Positions 49,171-58,590 of a DNA stretch of 64,000 bases are shown one piece after another. This stretch comes from Rebecca billardiae RCC1528 (taxonomy: Eukaryota; Haptophyta). Position 1 is the stretch's first letter, and the number at the start of each line of letters is the position of its first letter. The stretch covers positions 2,852,001 through 2,916,000 of the forward strand of contig OZ251227.1 in assembly GCA_965240325.2 (NCBI GenBank). Reading direction: 5' to 3'. Both the position numbers and the translations under genes were made by a program. The notes below the pieces were generated by a model. It was not told the DNA's origin and searched no databases. It saw only the letters and a program-made list of their open reading frames with translations.

Positions 49171-50442
49171 TTCGCAGGGAGGCTTTCTCCCCGGCCTCCT
49201 CGTCGGGCCGAAGCAGAAAGAAATATCCTCGGATTCCTCGCGCAATAATTAATTTGGATCGCGTCTGAGAGCAGGCGGCGGCGGCGGCGGCGGCATCGGC
49301 AGGGGTTCGCGAGATGGTGGGCGTGAACGCCGCCTGGCCGTGTTGTTCCTGACGGGCGGATGGGCGCGGCCAGGCGGTAGCGTACAACTGAAACAAGCTG
49401 TCTGAAGCAGCACTCTTGCCAGCCTGTGTGGGCATCGGGCCAGAGAGCCTGCTTCCCCGCGAGGCCGCAAGGCATGAGGCATCGCCAGCTCCGGGAGCCG
49501 TGAGGCCACCCGTCCCAGCCCCCTACGTCAAGGTCCCTGGTATTGAAAAGTACCCGCAGCTATTCGTTACCAGCCCATTTCATAGTCACTGAGCTCATGA
49601 CCGTCCATGGACGGTCATGAGCGCGCTGAGCCGAAGACGGGCTCACGGGCTTTCTGGGATGGGTGGCCGAGTGCCGCCGTCGGGATCCGCGGAGTATCGC
49701 AGCTTGCTCCATGAGGCTGAATGAGGCGCCAATTCAGTAGGCAATTCCGTCGCATCTGGCTGGAGACCAGGCTGGTCAGCAAGCCACGCTCTGTCGCGAG
49801 GGTTCGGCTGGTAGTGGTACTACGTCTCGTGGCGTTACACCAGCTCCCGAGACAGACGGTATAATGATAATCCCGACGGGACTCGGGAGTTGCCCTGATG
49901 ACGGCAAGGCTGGTGTAGCTGTCGTGTGGATTGAATAGGCGGGAGCTGCTGCGACGCGCAAGGCCGTGCGTTCGATTGAACGCCACGGGTTGATGTGGCG
50001 AGGGCGCGCCACGCCCACCCACGCTCTGACCTCGAGCGCGGTGGGTGTGCCGACAGGCGGTTCGTGAATCGTGTCGGAGTCTCGGCGAGCGGGCGCGGCG
50101 GGGGCAGTCCGGGAACGCGTCCACTAATACCGGACTCTGGCAAAATTTGGCGGGAGGGCAGGTCAGTATCTCGGCTCGGGGGTGGTACCGCGAGATGAAT
50201 AGATGATGATACAGGGAGGGGGTACTCCGGTACTTTCCTCAGAGAGTTCTCGCACCTGATTGGCTGAGCCCAGTTCGGGGCGCATACTCCACGGCCGCCG
50301 ATTAGACTTGCCCCGTTCCCGCGCTTTTGAGCCCGAACAGACGGGTCCTGTGCGTTTGCGCGGGAAAGTTGCACCAGGGCTGGCGACGCTTCCCGAGCGG
50401 ACTAAGCGGAGGAGGGAGGACACTCGTGAACTCCTCGGCGGC
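49171..50442. other. Intergenic region with a perfect palindrome
   Basis: 1.3 kb. The proximal part has a (GGC)n stretch (49268-49290). A 30-base perfect palindrome lies at 49593-49622. A 170-residue minus-strand frame (49615-50124) has no domain and biased composition and is not supported. The last 180 bases are in frame with the next gene but look like 5' UTR. Confidence 0.45.
49593..49622. repeat. 30-base perfect palindrome
   Basis: GCTCATGACCGTCC-AT-GGACGGTCATGAGC, exactly self-complementary and without spacer. Confidence 0.9.
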
Positions 50443-51468
50443 ATGCGCAGCGACAGCGAGAGCGCGACGACGACGGCGGCGACGACGAGCGCGGGGGACG
50501 GCGACGAGCCTCAGTCCTGCGCGATGTCCCCGGTCTCCCCCCGACACCCTGACGACGTCGCCTCGGCGCCGCCACACCCAACAACGCCTGCGACGCCCAT
50601 CGCGCGCCCCCCTTCGGCGGCGAGCGGCGACGCATCGCGCGCGGGCGTCGAGGAGGCGGGGCAGCACGCGTTCTCGACGCCGAAGGAGAAGAGGCAGAAG
50701 CAGCTCCCGGCCGACCACTTCGAGCGCGTCGCCATGTGGCACACCGTCGAGCTGCGCAAAATCTCGGGCAACGCCGCGCCTTCGAAGAAGAACCTCAAGA
50801 ACTGGCTCCGAAAGAACCCGGCATGCGAGATCTACGCCGGCCAGGACCTGGGGCAGAAGCGGGCGCTGCGCGAGCGGCGGCGCGAGCGGGCGCGCGAGGT
50901 GCAGGCGAAGGAGAACCTCCAGACCATCGCCCAGGCGCTCTGCACCGGCGGCGAGCGCGCGCGTGGCGGCGCGCGCATGCAGCTGCCCTCGGCCGCCGCC
51001 GCGCATGAGCACCGGCACTTCCCGTTCATGCGCAGCCGCAGCCCCTCGCCCGAGCGCACGCGGTGCGACGGCGCGTGGGGAAGCTGCGACTCGCCCTCAT
51101 CCGCGTACGAGCCCGTCGCCGTGGCCAGCACCGCGTGCGGCGAGGACGGCCTGCTCGTCGACATCTGCTTTGAGCCCACGCACGCCGACAGCGGGCGTGA
51201 CGCCGGCAGCGCCTCGCTCATCGCGCCCTTCTCGCCGAGCCACTTCTTCGCGGACGACGAGATCGAGCAGCTCGCAGGCCTCGGCCCGCTCCCCTCGCCA
51301 GCGGCCGCCGCCGCGCAGATCGACGGCGCATGCGACGCGCGCGAGCTCGGCGTCGACAGCGGCGACGAATGGTGGGAGACGTGCGCTGCCAAGCCGATGG
51401 CGCTCGACTCACCGTGCGGCGTGACGGAGATGGACGAGCACGTGCTCTTCGGCTCGGCGCTCGCGTGA
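50443..51468 (+). CDS. Unknown basic, probably nuclear protein
   Basis: 341 residues from MRSDSESATTT; the frame stays open to a Met at 50260, but that stretch resembles untranslated sequence. After a Ser/Thr/Pro/Ala-rich leader comes one compact region at about 75-165. It contains KEKRQKQLPADHFERVAMWH, KISGNAAPSKKNLKNWLRKN and a strongly basic helix RALRERRRERAREVQAK. This Trp-containing helix plus basic helix could bind DNA or RNA. The C-terminal third is acidic with DDEIEQLAGLGPL and DSGDEWWETC, resembling an activation-type segment. I recognise no named family, and a transcription-factor role is inference from composition. The sequence ends at TGA 51468. Confidence 0.6.
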   Translation: MRSDSESATTTAATTSAGDGDEPQSCAMSPVSPRHPDDVASAPPHPTTPATPIARPPSAASGDASRAGVEEAGQHAFSTPKEKRQKQLPADHFERVAMWHTVELRKISGNAAPSKKNLKNWLRKNPACEIYAGQDLGQKRALRERRRERAREVQAKENLQTIAQALCTGGERARGGARMQLPSAAAAHEHRHFPFMRSRSPSPERTRCDGAWGSCDSPSSAYEPVAVASTACGEDGLLVDICFEPTHADSGRDAGSASLIAPFSPSHFFADDEIEQLAGLGPLPSPAAAAAQIDGACDARELGVDSGDEWWETCAAKPMALDSPCGVTEMDEHVLFGSALA

Positions 51469-52328
51469 GCGGCTCGCGCACGCGCATCCGGCCAAGTCGT
51501 TGGCGGCACGCTCCGGGGCCTCGAGCCCCCCCCCTCCATCCCGCCGCTCCGCTCCACGGGCTGTCCCCTACGCGAGGGCGCAGCCTCCGGCCGCGAGGTG
51601 CACGTGATCGAGCTGTGCACGATCAAGTCAGGCGTGGCCCGCGGGCGGGCACGTCGCACAGGTTGATGCAAGCAGTGTTTTGTGTGTGTCCCAGGGGCTG
51701 CGGCCATGGCGAGGGACTCTCAGACGCGCACCAGAGGCTCCGAAGTACCAGCGTCATTGGCGGCATCGCTCAGTCGGGCAGGCGGACCACCGTGGATGGC
51801 GCGGGATTGGCGTCGACTGTCGAGCTCTGCCGCGCCCATGCGTCGGGCGCAGGCGGTTATTGGGCTGAGTCTGCTTGAATCTGCAGTGGATTTACAGTAG
51901 CTGAAGCTAAAGCTGTCCGGCATGTTGCCACCCTCACACGTCGTCTCTGTGACATGGTGCGACGGCTGTCTGGATCGATCGGGTGCCGTGAGAAGCCGGC
52001 GCGCTGGCAAGGTCGGGTAGGCGCGGCCACGCCGAGCCAGGACCCCAGCACGCGCAACCAGTCAATTGAGATTTGACTATTTTGAGACTGAGACTTGACT
52101 GTTGGTCGTAAGAACCTCATCACACATTCAATGTGCCCAGGGCCAGGATGCACCGATGCGGCGATGCACGGAAGGGCGCGCAACATTCGATTTTAGATTC
52201 CCGAAGCGGAACAAATATTCCGGCAGTCTCTCGCAGGCTCCGCGCGAATGCACGTAATTGGCACCTCGTGAGGCCGGATTCTGACGCCCGTCCGGCGAAA
52301 GACGAAAAGCCGAGGCCAAGGAACGACC
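51469..52328. other. Intergenic spacer
   Basis: 860 bases. Frames up to 96-182 residues on both strands overlap one another and lack domains. GC falls near 51880-52220, as expected for a 3' end plus promoter of the next gene. No repeat noticed. Confidence 0.4.
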
Positions 52329-53663
52329 ATGGCGACAGGCACGTCGACCCGCACGCGCGGCGATCTGGTGTGCACGACGTCTGTGACCGACCTGGGCAAG
52401 CGCATGCCCATCGCTACGGGCATCTGCTTTCTCGACCACATGGTCGACCAGCTCGTCTCCCACGGCCAGCTCGGCATCTCTGTGCAGGTGTCGCTCGGTG
52501 GCAAGCCGTTCTCCGCGGACGCAGACTATGCTGTCCTCGCAGCGGGCAAGGCCACGAGTCCAGGCGATCCATCCGTCCTCATCAGCGAGCGGCCGCATGA
52601 CGAAGCGATCTTCGAGCTCGTTGGCGCCTCACTCGGCGCCGCGCTGGCCGAGATGGCGCGCGAAGTGCAGGGCACCGGCTCCGCGCCGCCCGCGGCGCCG
52701 TCTGCCGATGCGATGCGATTCTGTGCGCCGCTGGACGAGGCAGTGAGCGAGGCGGTGGTCTCCCTCGGCGGCGAAGGCTTCGCGTTCGCGCTCGCGCCGT
52801 ACGGAACCATCCCCCCGGGCGGGCGCACCTGGATCGGCACGTACCGCACGGCCCTCACCGAGCCGCTCTGGCGCGCGCTGGGCGCGGAGCTCGGCGGCCG
52901 CGTCGAGCTGCGCAAGCTGCGCGGCGCCAACGCGCACCATATCGTCGAGGCGAGCTTCAAGGCGTTCGCGCGCGCGTTCCGCGCGCACATCGATGTGCTC
53001 AGCGGCGCGTGGGACGCGCGCTCCGCCGCGCTGCTGCCCGAGCCCAGCGCGGCCGCGCGGCGCGCGAGCCACTCGCGCTCGACCAAGGAAACAGCCATCG
53101 AGGTCGAGGTGGCGCTCGACGGCGCCGGCGGCGGCGGCGCGGTGAGCACGGGGATCCGCACGCTCGACGGGCTGGTGGAGGCGCTGCGCGAGGCATCGAC
53201 GGCCTCCGTCAGCGTGCGCTGCGCGGGAGACCTCCACATCGACGACCACCACTCCATCGAGGACGTCGGCATCGCCCTCGGCCAGTGCCTCGGCGCAGCG
53301 CTCGGCGACAAGGCCGGCTGCAACCGGATGGGCTGCGCCGCCGCGGCTGAGGGCGGCGCGCAGGTCGAAGTGGTGGTCGACCTGTCGAACAGGCCGCACT
53401 ACGAGTCTGACCTCGTGCTCGACGCGGAGTACACGGGTGACATGGCCAGCGAGATGGTGGAGCACTTCTTCGACTCGCTCGCGACGAGCGCTCGCTCGAC
53501 GGTGCACGTGCGGCAGCTGGCGCGCGGCCGGGGACCGTCTGCGTGCGCGGAGCTGGCCACGGCCACGGCGCGCGCGCTCGGTCTCGCGCTGCGCCAGTGC
53601 GCCGCTATTGACCCCCGCCGCGCCGGCATGACGGCGAGCTCGAAGGGCACGCTCAGCAAGTGA
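52329..53663 (+). CDS. Double-domain imidazoleglycerol-phosphate dehydratase (histidine biosynthesis)
   Basis: 444 residues, about twice the usual 200. It is two IGPD domains in one frame. Domain 1 (about 1-240) keeps the TGICFLDHM motif with H37 and H45, APLDEA (133-138) and NAHHIVEASFKAFARA (201-216). It lacks the DDHHxxED motif (the aligned stretch is HDEAIFEL) and the ExxxHF histidine. Domain 2 (about 248-444) keeps RSTKET (250-255), GDLHIDDHHSIEDVGIALG (300-318), SNRP (353-356), EMVEHF (375-380) and the terminal SSKGTL phosphate-binding motif. It lacks FLDHM (reads TLDGL) and the second HH motif (reads GPSACAEL). IGPD converts imidazole glycerol phosphate to imidazole acetol phosphate using two Mn ions bound by His/Glu at subunit interfaces. 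The complementary losses imply one composite site per domain pair. Enzyme identity is strong; the composite-site idea is inference. Confidence 0.88.
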   Translation: MATGTSTRTRGDLVCTTSVTDLGKRMPIATGICFLDHMVDQLVSHGQLGISVQVSLGGKPFSADADYAVLAAGKATSPGDPSVLISERPHDEAIFELVGASLGAALAEMAREVQGTGSAPPAAPSADAMRFCAPLDEAVSEAVVSLGGEGFAFALAPYGTIPPGGRTWIGTYRTALTEPLWRALGAELGGRVELRKLRGANAHHIVEASFKAFARAFRAHIDVLSGAWDARSAALLPEPSAAARRASHSRSTKETAIEVEVALDGAGGGGAVSTGIRTLDGLVEALREASTASVSVRCAGDLHIDDHHSIEDVGIALGQCLGAALGDKAGCNRMGCAAAAEGGAQVEVVVDLSNRPHYESDLVLDAEYTGDMASEMVEHFFDSLATSARSTVHVRQLARGRGPSACAELATATARALGLALRQCAAIDPRRAGMTASSKGTLSK

Positions 53664-54454
53664 CGTGACGGCACACGCTGCCACGCAACGTCTGCCCTAC
53701 TGCTGACGGAGTCGTCCGAGCGCGCCCGACCGTCGCCAAGGGCGAGAGACTCGGACCGTGTGAGACCATCGATTGGCTCGGCGCCGCTCGAGGCGCACCC
53801 ACCCCCTGGACGTCTGCGTGGCCGGCCTGTTGTCGGAGTGTCGGACGACTCGCGAGTTGCGTGGCCGAACCGTCACGTTCCGGCAGGGACTACGGCCGTA
53901 TAGTAATAGTTGCGTGCAGGGCGGAGGCCCTACCGCTGGCTGGGCCGCGCCGCCCCTGTACTGTACTCTGATGCGTAGTCGCGGGCTGTACTCTCTCGTC
54001 ACTCAAACACTTAATATATATACTCGCTATATACTGCTCTGTATAGCCGTCGTCGCGGATGACCGATGCGGGCGATGACGCACGACGCGGCGCGAGCCCT
54101 CGTCCGCCTTGATGAACTAGCAGTAGTAATGAATCGCATGGCAGCGTGGCGGGCTCTTCGACACCGCCTGTCGCCCGCCGCACTCTCGGACTCGGGCCCT
54201 CGAGGCTCGACTCTCGACTCGCGAGCGCGAGGCCCACATGGCACATGGCACCCATCTGCTGCCACACCATTATTCGTCATTGGACATCAGTATAGCTGCT
54301 TAGTAGCGCAGTATCACGTATATACAGGAAATGTGCGCCGCCTGCGGCCCGGCGCTGACTGCCTGCGCGCCGGCCGCTGTCGCGTGTTACGTGACACTTA
54401 CGTGTTACCCCCATCAATCTGAGTGCGCCCTAACGGCGTCCTGCGGGCTCGCGC
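53664..54454. other. Convergent intergenic spacer
   Basis: About 790 bases between two convergent genes. An AT stretch lies near 54005-54050. Short frames of about 100-125 residues occur on both strands without domains. No feature supported. Confidence 0.4.
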
Positions 54455-55138
54455 TCACACAACCGACTGCTTGGTGGTGCCTGTCCCGGGGACCTTGGTG
54501 CCCTGCTCCTCCTCGATCTTGCGCGCCTCCTCCTTGGCGCGCTTCAGCTCTGCGAGCGAGCGACCGTGCAGCGCTTCGCGGTAGTAGAGCAGCCAGTTGG
54601 TCACCTGCGCGCGGCGCGTCATGTTCGGCGTGAGGCCCTCGAGCTTGTACCCCGTGAATCCATGCGGGCGGAGCTGCTCCTTGAGCTGCTGCTTGTACGC
54701 CATGGGGATCGACCGGTGGATCGCCTGGTTGGCGCGCATCACCGGCTCGTCCACATCCTTGGTGTATGTGCGAGTCACGCCGATCAGGTCCGGAGGCGAG
54801 GGGTACTTCTCGCGCCACTTGGCAAAGGCCCTGCTCGCGTCCCAGCTGCCGTCTTTGCGTTGGACATAGCCCAGACAGCGCCAAATAAGCTCGTTCGTCT
54901 CCTCGTCCGTCGTCTCGAGCTTCACGATGCGCACGAGCCGCTCGTTTGCCAGCTCGCTGATGTCGACGTGCTCGCCGACGATGTAGTCGTCATCAGCGGC
55001 ACCGCTTGCCGCGGCGCACATTCGCACGGGTGCGGCAGAGCTCGCGCGCGCCATAGCGCGAGGCGACCACACGCGCGAGGGAGCGTGAAGCCCTCCGAGC
55101 GCGACCACCATCAGCGCAGAGGCGCCGGCCGCCATCAT
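54455..55138 (-). CDS. DUF1823 family protein, plastid-targeted
   Basis: 227 residues. The first 45 are Ala/Ser/Arg-rich with a hydrophobic start (ASALMVVALGGLHAP) and no acidic residues, as expected for a plastid presequence. The conserved domain (about 65-190) has LIWRCLGY (84-91), FAKWREKYPSPPDLIGVTRT (105-124), ANQAIHRSIP (136-145), KEQLRPHGFTGYKLEGLTPN (153-172) and RRAQVTNWLLYY (175-186). These are the signature blocks of DUF1823, found in cyanobacteria and plastid-bearing eukaryotes. Molecular function is not established to my knowledge. The gene starts 124 bases from the divergent prolidase gene. Confidence 0.88.
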   Translation of the reverse strand: MMAAGASALMVVALGGLHAPSRVWSPRAMARASSAAPVRMCAAASGAADDDYIVGEHVDISELANERLVRIVKLETTDEETNELIWRCLGYVQRKDGSWDASRAFAKWREKYPSPPDLIGVTRTYTKDVDEPVMRANQAIHRSIPMAYKQQLKEQLRPHGFTGYKLEGLTPNMTRRAQVTNWLLYYREALHGRSLAELKRAKEEARKIEEEQGTKVPGTGTTKQSVV

Positions 55139-55262
55139 CGTCGAGGACTCGAGATGAGTAAATGACCGCGCTCAGGTCCACCGTGCGTCCGCAAGCAGAC
55201 TGGCATCGCAATCACGGCCGCGCGACGCCGCTGAGGTCCTGCGCCGCGTCGACACCTCGGCG
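55139..55262. promoter_or_regulatory. Divergent promoter, DUF1823 / prolidase
   Basis: 124 bases between the start codons of two divergent genes. It must serve both unless transcripts start inside the neighbouring gene. No TATA box seen. Positional assignment. Confidence 0.4.
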
Positions 55263-56876
55263 ATGCACGTGGCGAAGGCGCCCAAGCTGGCCCAGTCGGC
55301 CTTTCAGATGGGCCGCGAGACGTACCGCGTGCCGATGAGCCTTCACGCCGCGAACCGCGCCAAGGTGGCTGCGCTGATCGTCGCGGCGACGAGCAAGGAC
55401 GCCGCGCGCAGCGTGGCGCGCGACGTTGTGCTGCTCAAGGGCGGCGAGCAGCCCGAGCGGTACGACACGGACAACGAGCCGCTTTTCCGGCAGGAGTCCA
55501 GCTTCCACTACCTCTTCGGCGTCTCCGAAGCGGGCTGCCTCGGCGCGCTCGAGCTGCCCAACGGCCGCTCGACCCTCTTCGTGCCGCGGCTCGCGGGCAA
55601 CGCGCAGTACGAGATCTTCTGCGGCAAGTTTCCCACGCCGGACGAGTTCCGCTCCAAGTACGAGGTCGACGAGGTCAAGTACGTCGACGAGCTCGACGGA
55701 TGGCTCGACGACCGCCTCGGCGCGGACGGGAGCGCGCGCGTGCACGTGCTGGACGGGGTCAACTCCGACTCGGGCGCGCGCCCCGTGCTCGTGCCGACGC
55801 TCGGCGGCGCGGCCGCGGCGCGCGCCGAGCGCGGGGTGCTGTACAACGTGCTCGCCGAGGCGCGCGTGCGCAAGAGCGAGGCGGAGATCGAGCTCATGCG
55901 CTACACGTACCACATCGCCTCCGCGGCGCACGTCGCCGCGCTGCGCGTCGTCCGCGCCGGCCGCATGGAGTACGAGGTCGAGGCGGCGTTCCTGCACGAG
56001 GGGTACGCGCGCGGTGGCTGCCGGCTGCCCGCGTACACGTGCATCTGCGCGTCCGGCCCGAACGCGGCGGTGCTGCACTACGGCCACGCGGGCGCGCCCA
56101 ACGCGCGCGAGCTGCGCGGCGGCGAGCTGCTCCTGCTCGACATGGGCGTCGAGTACCACTGCTACGCGTCCGACATCACCAACACCGTGCCGGTCTCGGG
56201 CGTGTACACGGCGGAGCAGGCGGCGGTGTACGACGCGGTGCTCGCGGCGCAGCGCGCCGTGGTGGGCGCCATCCGGCCGGGCGTGCCGTGGACCGAGATG
56301 CACCGCCTCGCCGAGCGCACGATCCTCGAGGGGCTGCGCGCCGCCGGGCTGCTCAGCGGCGACGTCGCCGACATGATCGACGCGGACGTGGGCGCGGTCT
56401 TCATGCCGCACGGGCTGGGGCACCTGATCGGCGTGGACACGCACGACGTGGGCGGGTACCTGCCCGGCTGCCCGCCGCGCTCGGACCGCCCCGGCCTCAG
56501 CCGGCTGCGCACCGCGCGCGTGCTCGAGCCGGGCATGGTGATCACGGTCGAGCCCGGCTGCTACTTCATCGACGCGCTGCTGGACGGCGCGCTCGCTGAC
56601 CCGGCGCGCGCGCGCTTCCTCGTGCGCGAGCGGGTCGAGGCGTTCCGCGGGTTTGGCGGCGTGCGCATCGAGGACGGCGTGGTGGTCACCGAGGGCGGCG
56701 CCGAGAGCCTCGCCGCGTGCCCGCGCACCCGCGCCGAGGTCGAGGCTGTGCTCGCGGGCGGCGAGTGGCCGCCCGCCAAGGACGACCTGCCCGAGCTCCG
56801 CCGTTCGTGGTGCCGGCTGGGCGCGCACGGCCAGGGGCTGCAGCCCATCGCCATGCCCGGCGCGGCGGCGGCGTAG
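55263..56876 (+). CDS. PEPD: Xaa-Pro dipeptidase (prolidase, M24B metallopeptidase)
   Basis: 537 residues, one exon. The N-terminal domain (about 20-190) contains the prolidase block FRQESSFHYLFGVSEAGCLG. The C-terminal pita-bread catalytic domain has all five metal ligands: D293 (LLLLDMG), D304 (YASDITNT), H383 (MPHGLGH), E430 (ITVEPG) and E470 (VRIEDG). The HYGHAGAPN (272-280) block is also typical of PEPD. The enzyme splits imidodipeptides with C-terminal proline or hydroxyproline in the cytosol and recycles proline. Length and order match eukaryotic PEPD. The first 20 residues before MGRETYRVP could be a short extension, and a start at M16 is possible. Nothing is missing. Confidence 0.93.
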   Translation: MHVAKAPKLAQSAFQMGRETYRVPMSLHAANRAKVAALIVAATSKDAARSVARDVVLLKGGEQPERYDTDNEPLFRQESSFHYLFGVSEAGCLGALELPNGRSTLFVPRLAGNAQYEIFCGKFPTPDEFRSKYEVDEVKYVDELDGWLDDRLGADGSARVHVLDGVNSDSGARPVLVPTLGGAAAARAERGVLYNVLAEARVRKSEAEIELMRYTYHIASAAHVAALRVVRAGRMEYEVEAAFLHEGYARGGCRLPAYTCICASGPNAAVLHYGHAGAPNARELRGGELLLLDMGVEYHCYASDITNTVPVSGVYTAEQAAVYDAVLAAQRAVVGAIRPGVPWTEMHRLAERTILEGLRAAGLLSGDVADMIDADVGAVFMPHGLGHLIGVDTHDVGGYLPGCPPRSDRPGLSRLRTARVLEPGMVITVEPGCYFIDALLDGALADPARARFLVRERVEAFRGFGGVRIEDGVVVTEGGAESLAACPRTRAEVEAVLAGGEWPPAKDDLPELRRSWCRLGAHGQGLQPIAMPGAAAA

Positions 56877-57164
56877 CGTGTGCCCGCCCCTCAGTCGCCT
56901 CGTCGTCGGCGTGGCGCGGGGCTGGCTTCGCACCGCGCCATCCGATCGAGCTCGGGCCGAAGTTGTCAAGTCGACGAACGTCACGAACGGCTGAGCATCA
57001 GCCTTCGGGTGCCACTGTGAGCCCTTGTCCTAGAAATCGATGAGTGCCTGAGCCCTGAGACGCGAATAAAAACAAATCAGGGAGGAAAATCCAGCTCCGC
57101 TCGCGCTCAGCCTCGCGACAAGCCGACAACGAGTGCCGGCTCGCTGCCGAGGTCGTCGCGAGCA
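56877..57164. other. Short spacer
   Basis: 288 bases between two plus-strand genes, containing an A-rich stretch (57063-57090). No feature. Confidence 0.35.
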
Positions 57165-57629
57165 ATGCCGTCGCTGTACCCACCGCCGTATCCTGTCATC
57201 AACCGGCACCCGACTGTCGGCGCTGCGTTCGCGAACTTCAACCTGTCTGACATCGGCAAGATCACCGGTGCCACCGTCTTCTCGGCCGCGTTCGGCTTCA
57301 TGACCGGTACGCACGTCTGCGCACACACGTTGCGTGCCGCGAGTTGGAGCCATCTCCCGCTCAGTTGCTCGCGTTGTGCCTGGCGCCTTTTGCGCGCACG
57401 CGTGCTGCGCGCAGGTGCTCCGATTCGGCGACCGCAGATGTGGTTTTGTGGCAGCCTCGGCCTCTTCGCCGGCCTGCTCACCGCACACCAGTGCTCGTCT
57501 GCACGGCTGATGGGGTACCAGGCGAACCCGGGCGAGTGCGCGCGATACGGCTTGACATTCCCCGCCAAGGAAGACATTCCTGCGCGCAACTGGGTGGTGA
57601 CGAATGACTCGTGGTACCGCAAGGAGTGA
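57165..57629 (+). CDS. Mitochondrial complex I accessory subunit, plant 20.9-kDa / fungal 21-kDa type, two exons
   Basis: Exons 57165-57306 and 57415-57629 give 118 residues. The intron (57307-57414) is 108 bases, GT-AG, a multiple of three and stop-free. Splicing joins FMTG to APIRRPQMWF. Matching blocks to the family are YPVINRHPTVGAAFANFNLS (N-terminal half), a first hydrophobic segment (GATVFSAAFGFMTG), a second (WFCGSLGLFAGLLTAHQ) and SSARLMGYQANPGECARYG, equivalent to the plant SAGRLMGF...NDGE motif. The protein is a small membrane-arm subunit of NADH:ubiquinone oxidoreductase. Without splicing the insertion would be 36 Arg/Cys-rich residues between the two membrane segments, which the family does not have. 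Confidence 0.82.
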   Translation: MPSLYPPPYPVINRHPTVGAAFANFNLSDIGKITGATVFSAAFGFMTGTHVCAHTLRAASWSHLPLSCSRCAWRLLRARVLRAGAPIRRPQMWFCGSLGLFAGLLTAHQCSSARLMGYQANPGECARYGLTFPAKEDIPARNWVVTNDSWYRKE

Positions 57630-58590
57630 GCGAGCCGCGTCGCAGCTGGCTGAACCCCAGCTGTGATTGCGGGGCAGAGGTGCGCTCCCCGGACTCCCAC
57701 GAGTTGAGCCGAGCCCGACGGGGCGAATGAGGGAACGCCAAAACGGTCAGCACGCGTGCCAGGCCTTCAATCGATGGATATCTTCACTGGTGCAGCACGC
57801 GTGCATTTGACCGCGGTGGTGCGATGACGGATGGCGGAAGGGCGGCTGCCTCCCCGTGTCCGCCAACACGCACCGCCGCCGCTCGGCCATCGGCGCTCCG
57901 CGGCCGCTCGGGCTGCGGGCGTCGTCGACGGCCCAGGCGACGCAGCGTCGCAGCGTGACTAGAGCGCTAAGCGCTCCGGCGGTACTCACTCAGAGTCGTC
58001 ACTCAGCCCGCGGCGACTGCAAAGTGCAAGCGAGGCACGCCCCGGATATTGATCGGCCATCGGGCGATGCCGATTGGCGGCGCTCAGTGACAACTGTGAC
58101 ACAGACACAGTGCGGGCGAGTGCCGGCCAGCAACCGGCCAACCGTTATGTACTTAGTCTTATAGTAATATTATACCGCTACAGACTGTCTACAGAGTACA
58201 GTACAGACTCTACAGTCGATCTACTATTAGTCATTCCGATTGGCATTCGGACGACCTTAGGCCTGACACTAGTTATAGGCCGGCGTCGGTACTCGGTGGC
58301 GCCTTGTCTGCTCACTTCTGACGCTGTTGTCAGAACCACTACTCTGTGCCCTGTCGCCTCTGTGCCCTCTGTCGCCCTCGGTCGTGCCGCGTGCGGTCCG
58401 AGCCCCCGCCCCGAGGCCCGACCCCCCGCTGGGCGTGTCCGGGGGCGAACAGCGGCGTGTCGGAGCGAGCGTCCGCCGAGCTCAATCATGAGCACTGCTC
58501 GGGTGTCGGCGACCGAGCAGCACCGTGCGCACTGCACTGGCCACAAGCCCACAAGTCCAGCAGCGCTCCTGCAGGCCGCGAGCCGACGCC
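57630..58590. other. Convergent intergenic spacer
   Basis: 960 bases between convergent genes. AT-richer at 58145-58290; the rest is GC-rich with short domainless frames. No repeat or RNA gene recognised. Confidence 0.4.

Noticed and set aside
49615-50124. 170-residue minus-strand frame as a gene
   Set aside because: Begins in the 30-base palindrome region and shows no domain or neighbour support.
52329-53663. Two adjacent IGPD genes or an assembly-made tandem duplication
   Set aside because: The halves are strongly diverged and lie in one uninterrupted frame without an internal start context, so a recent artefact is unlikely.
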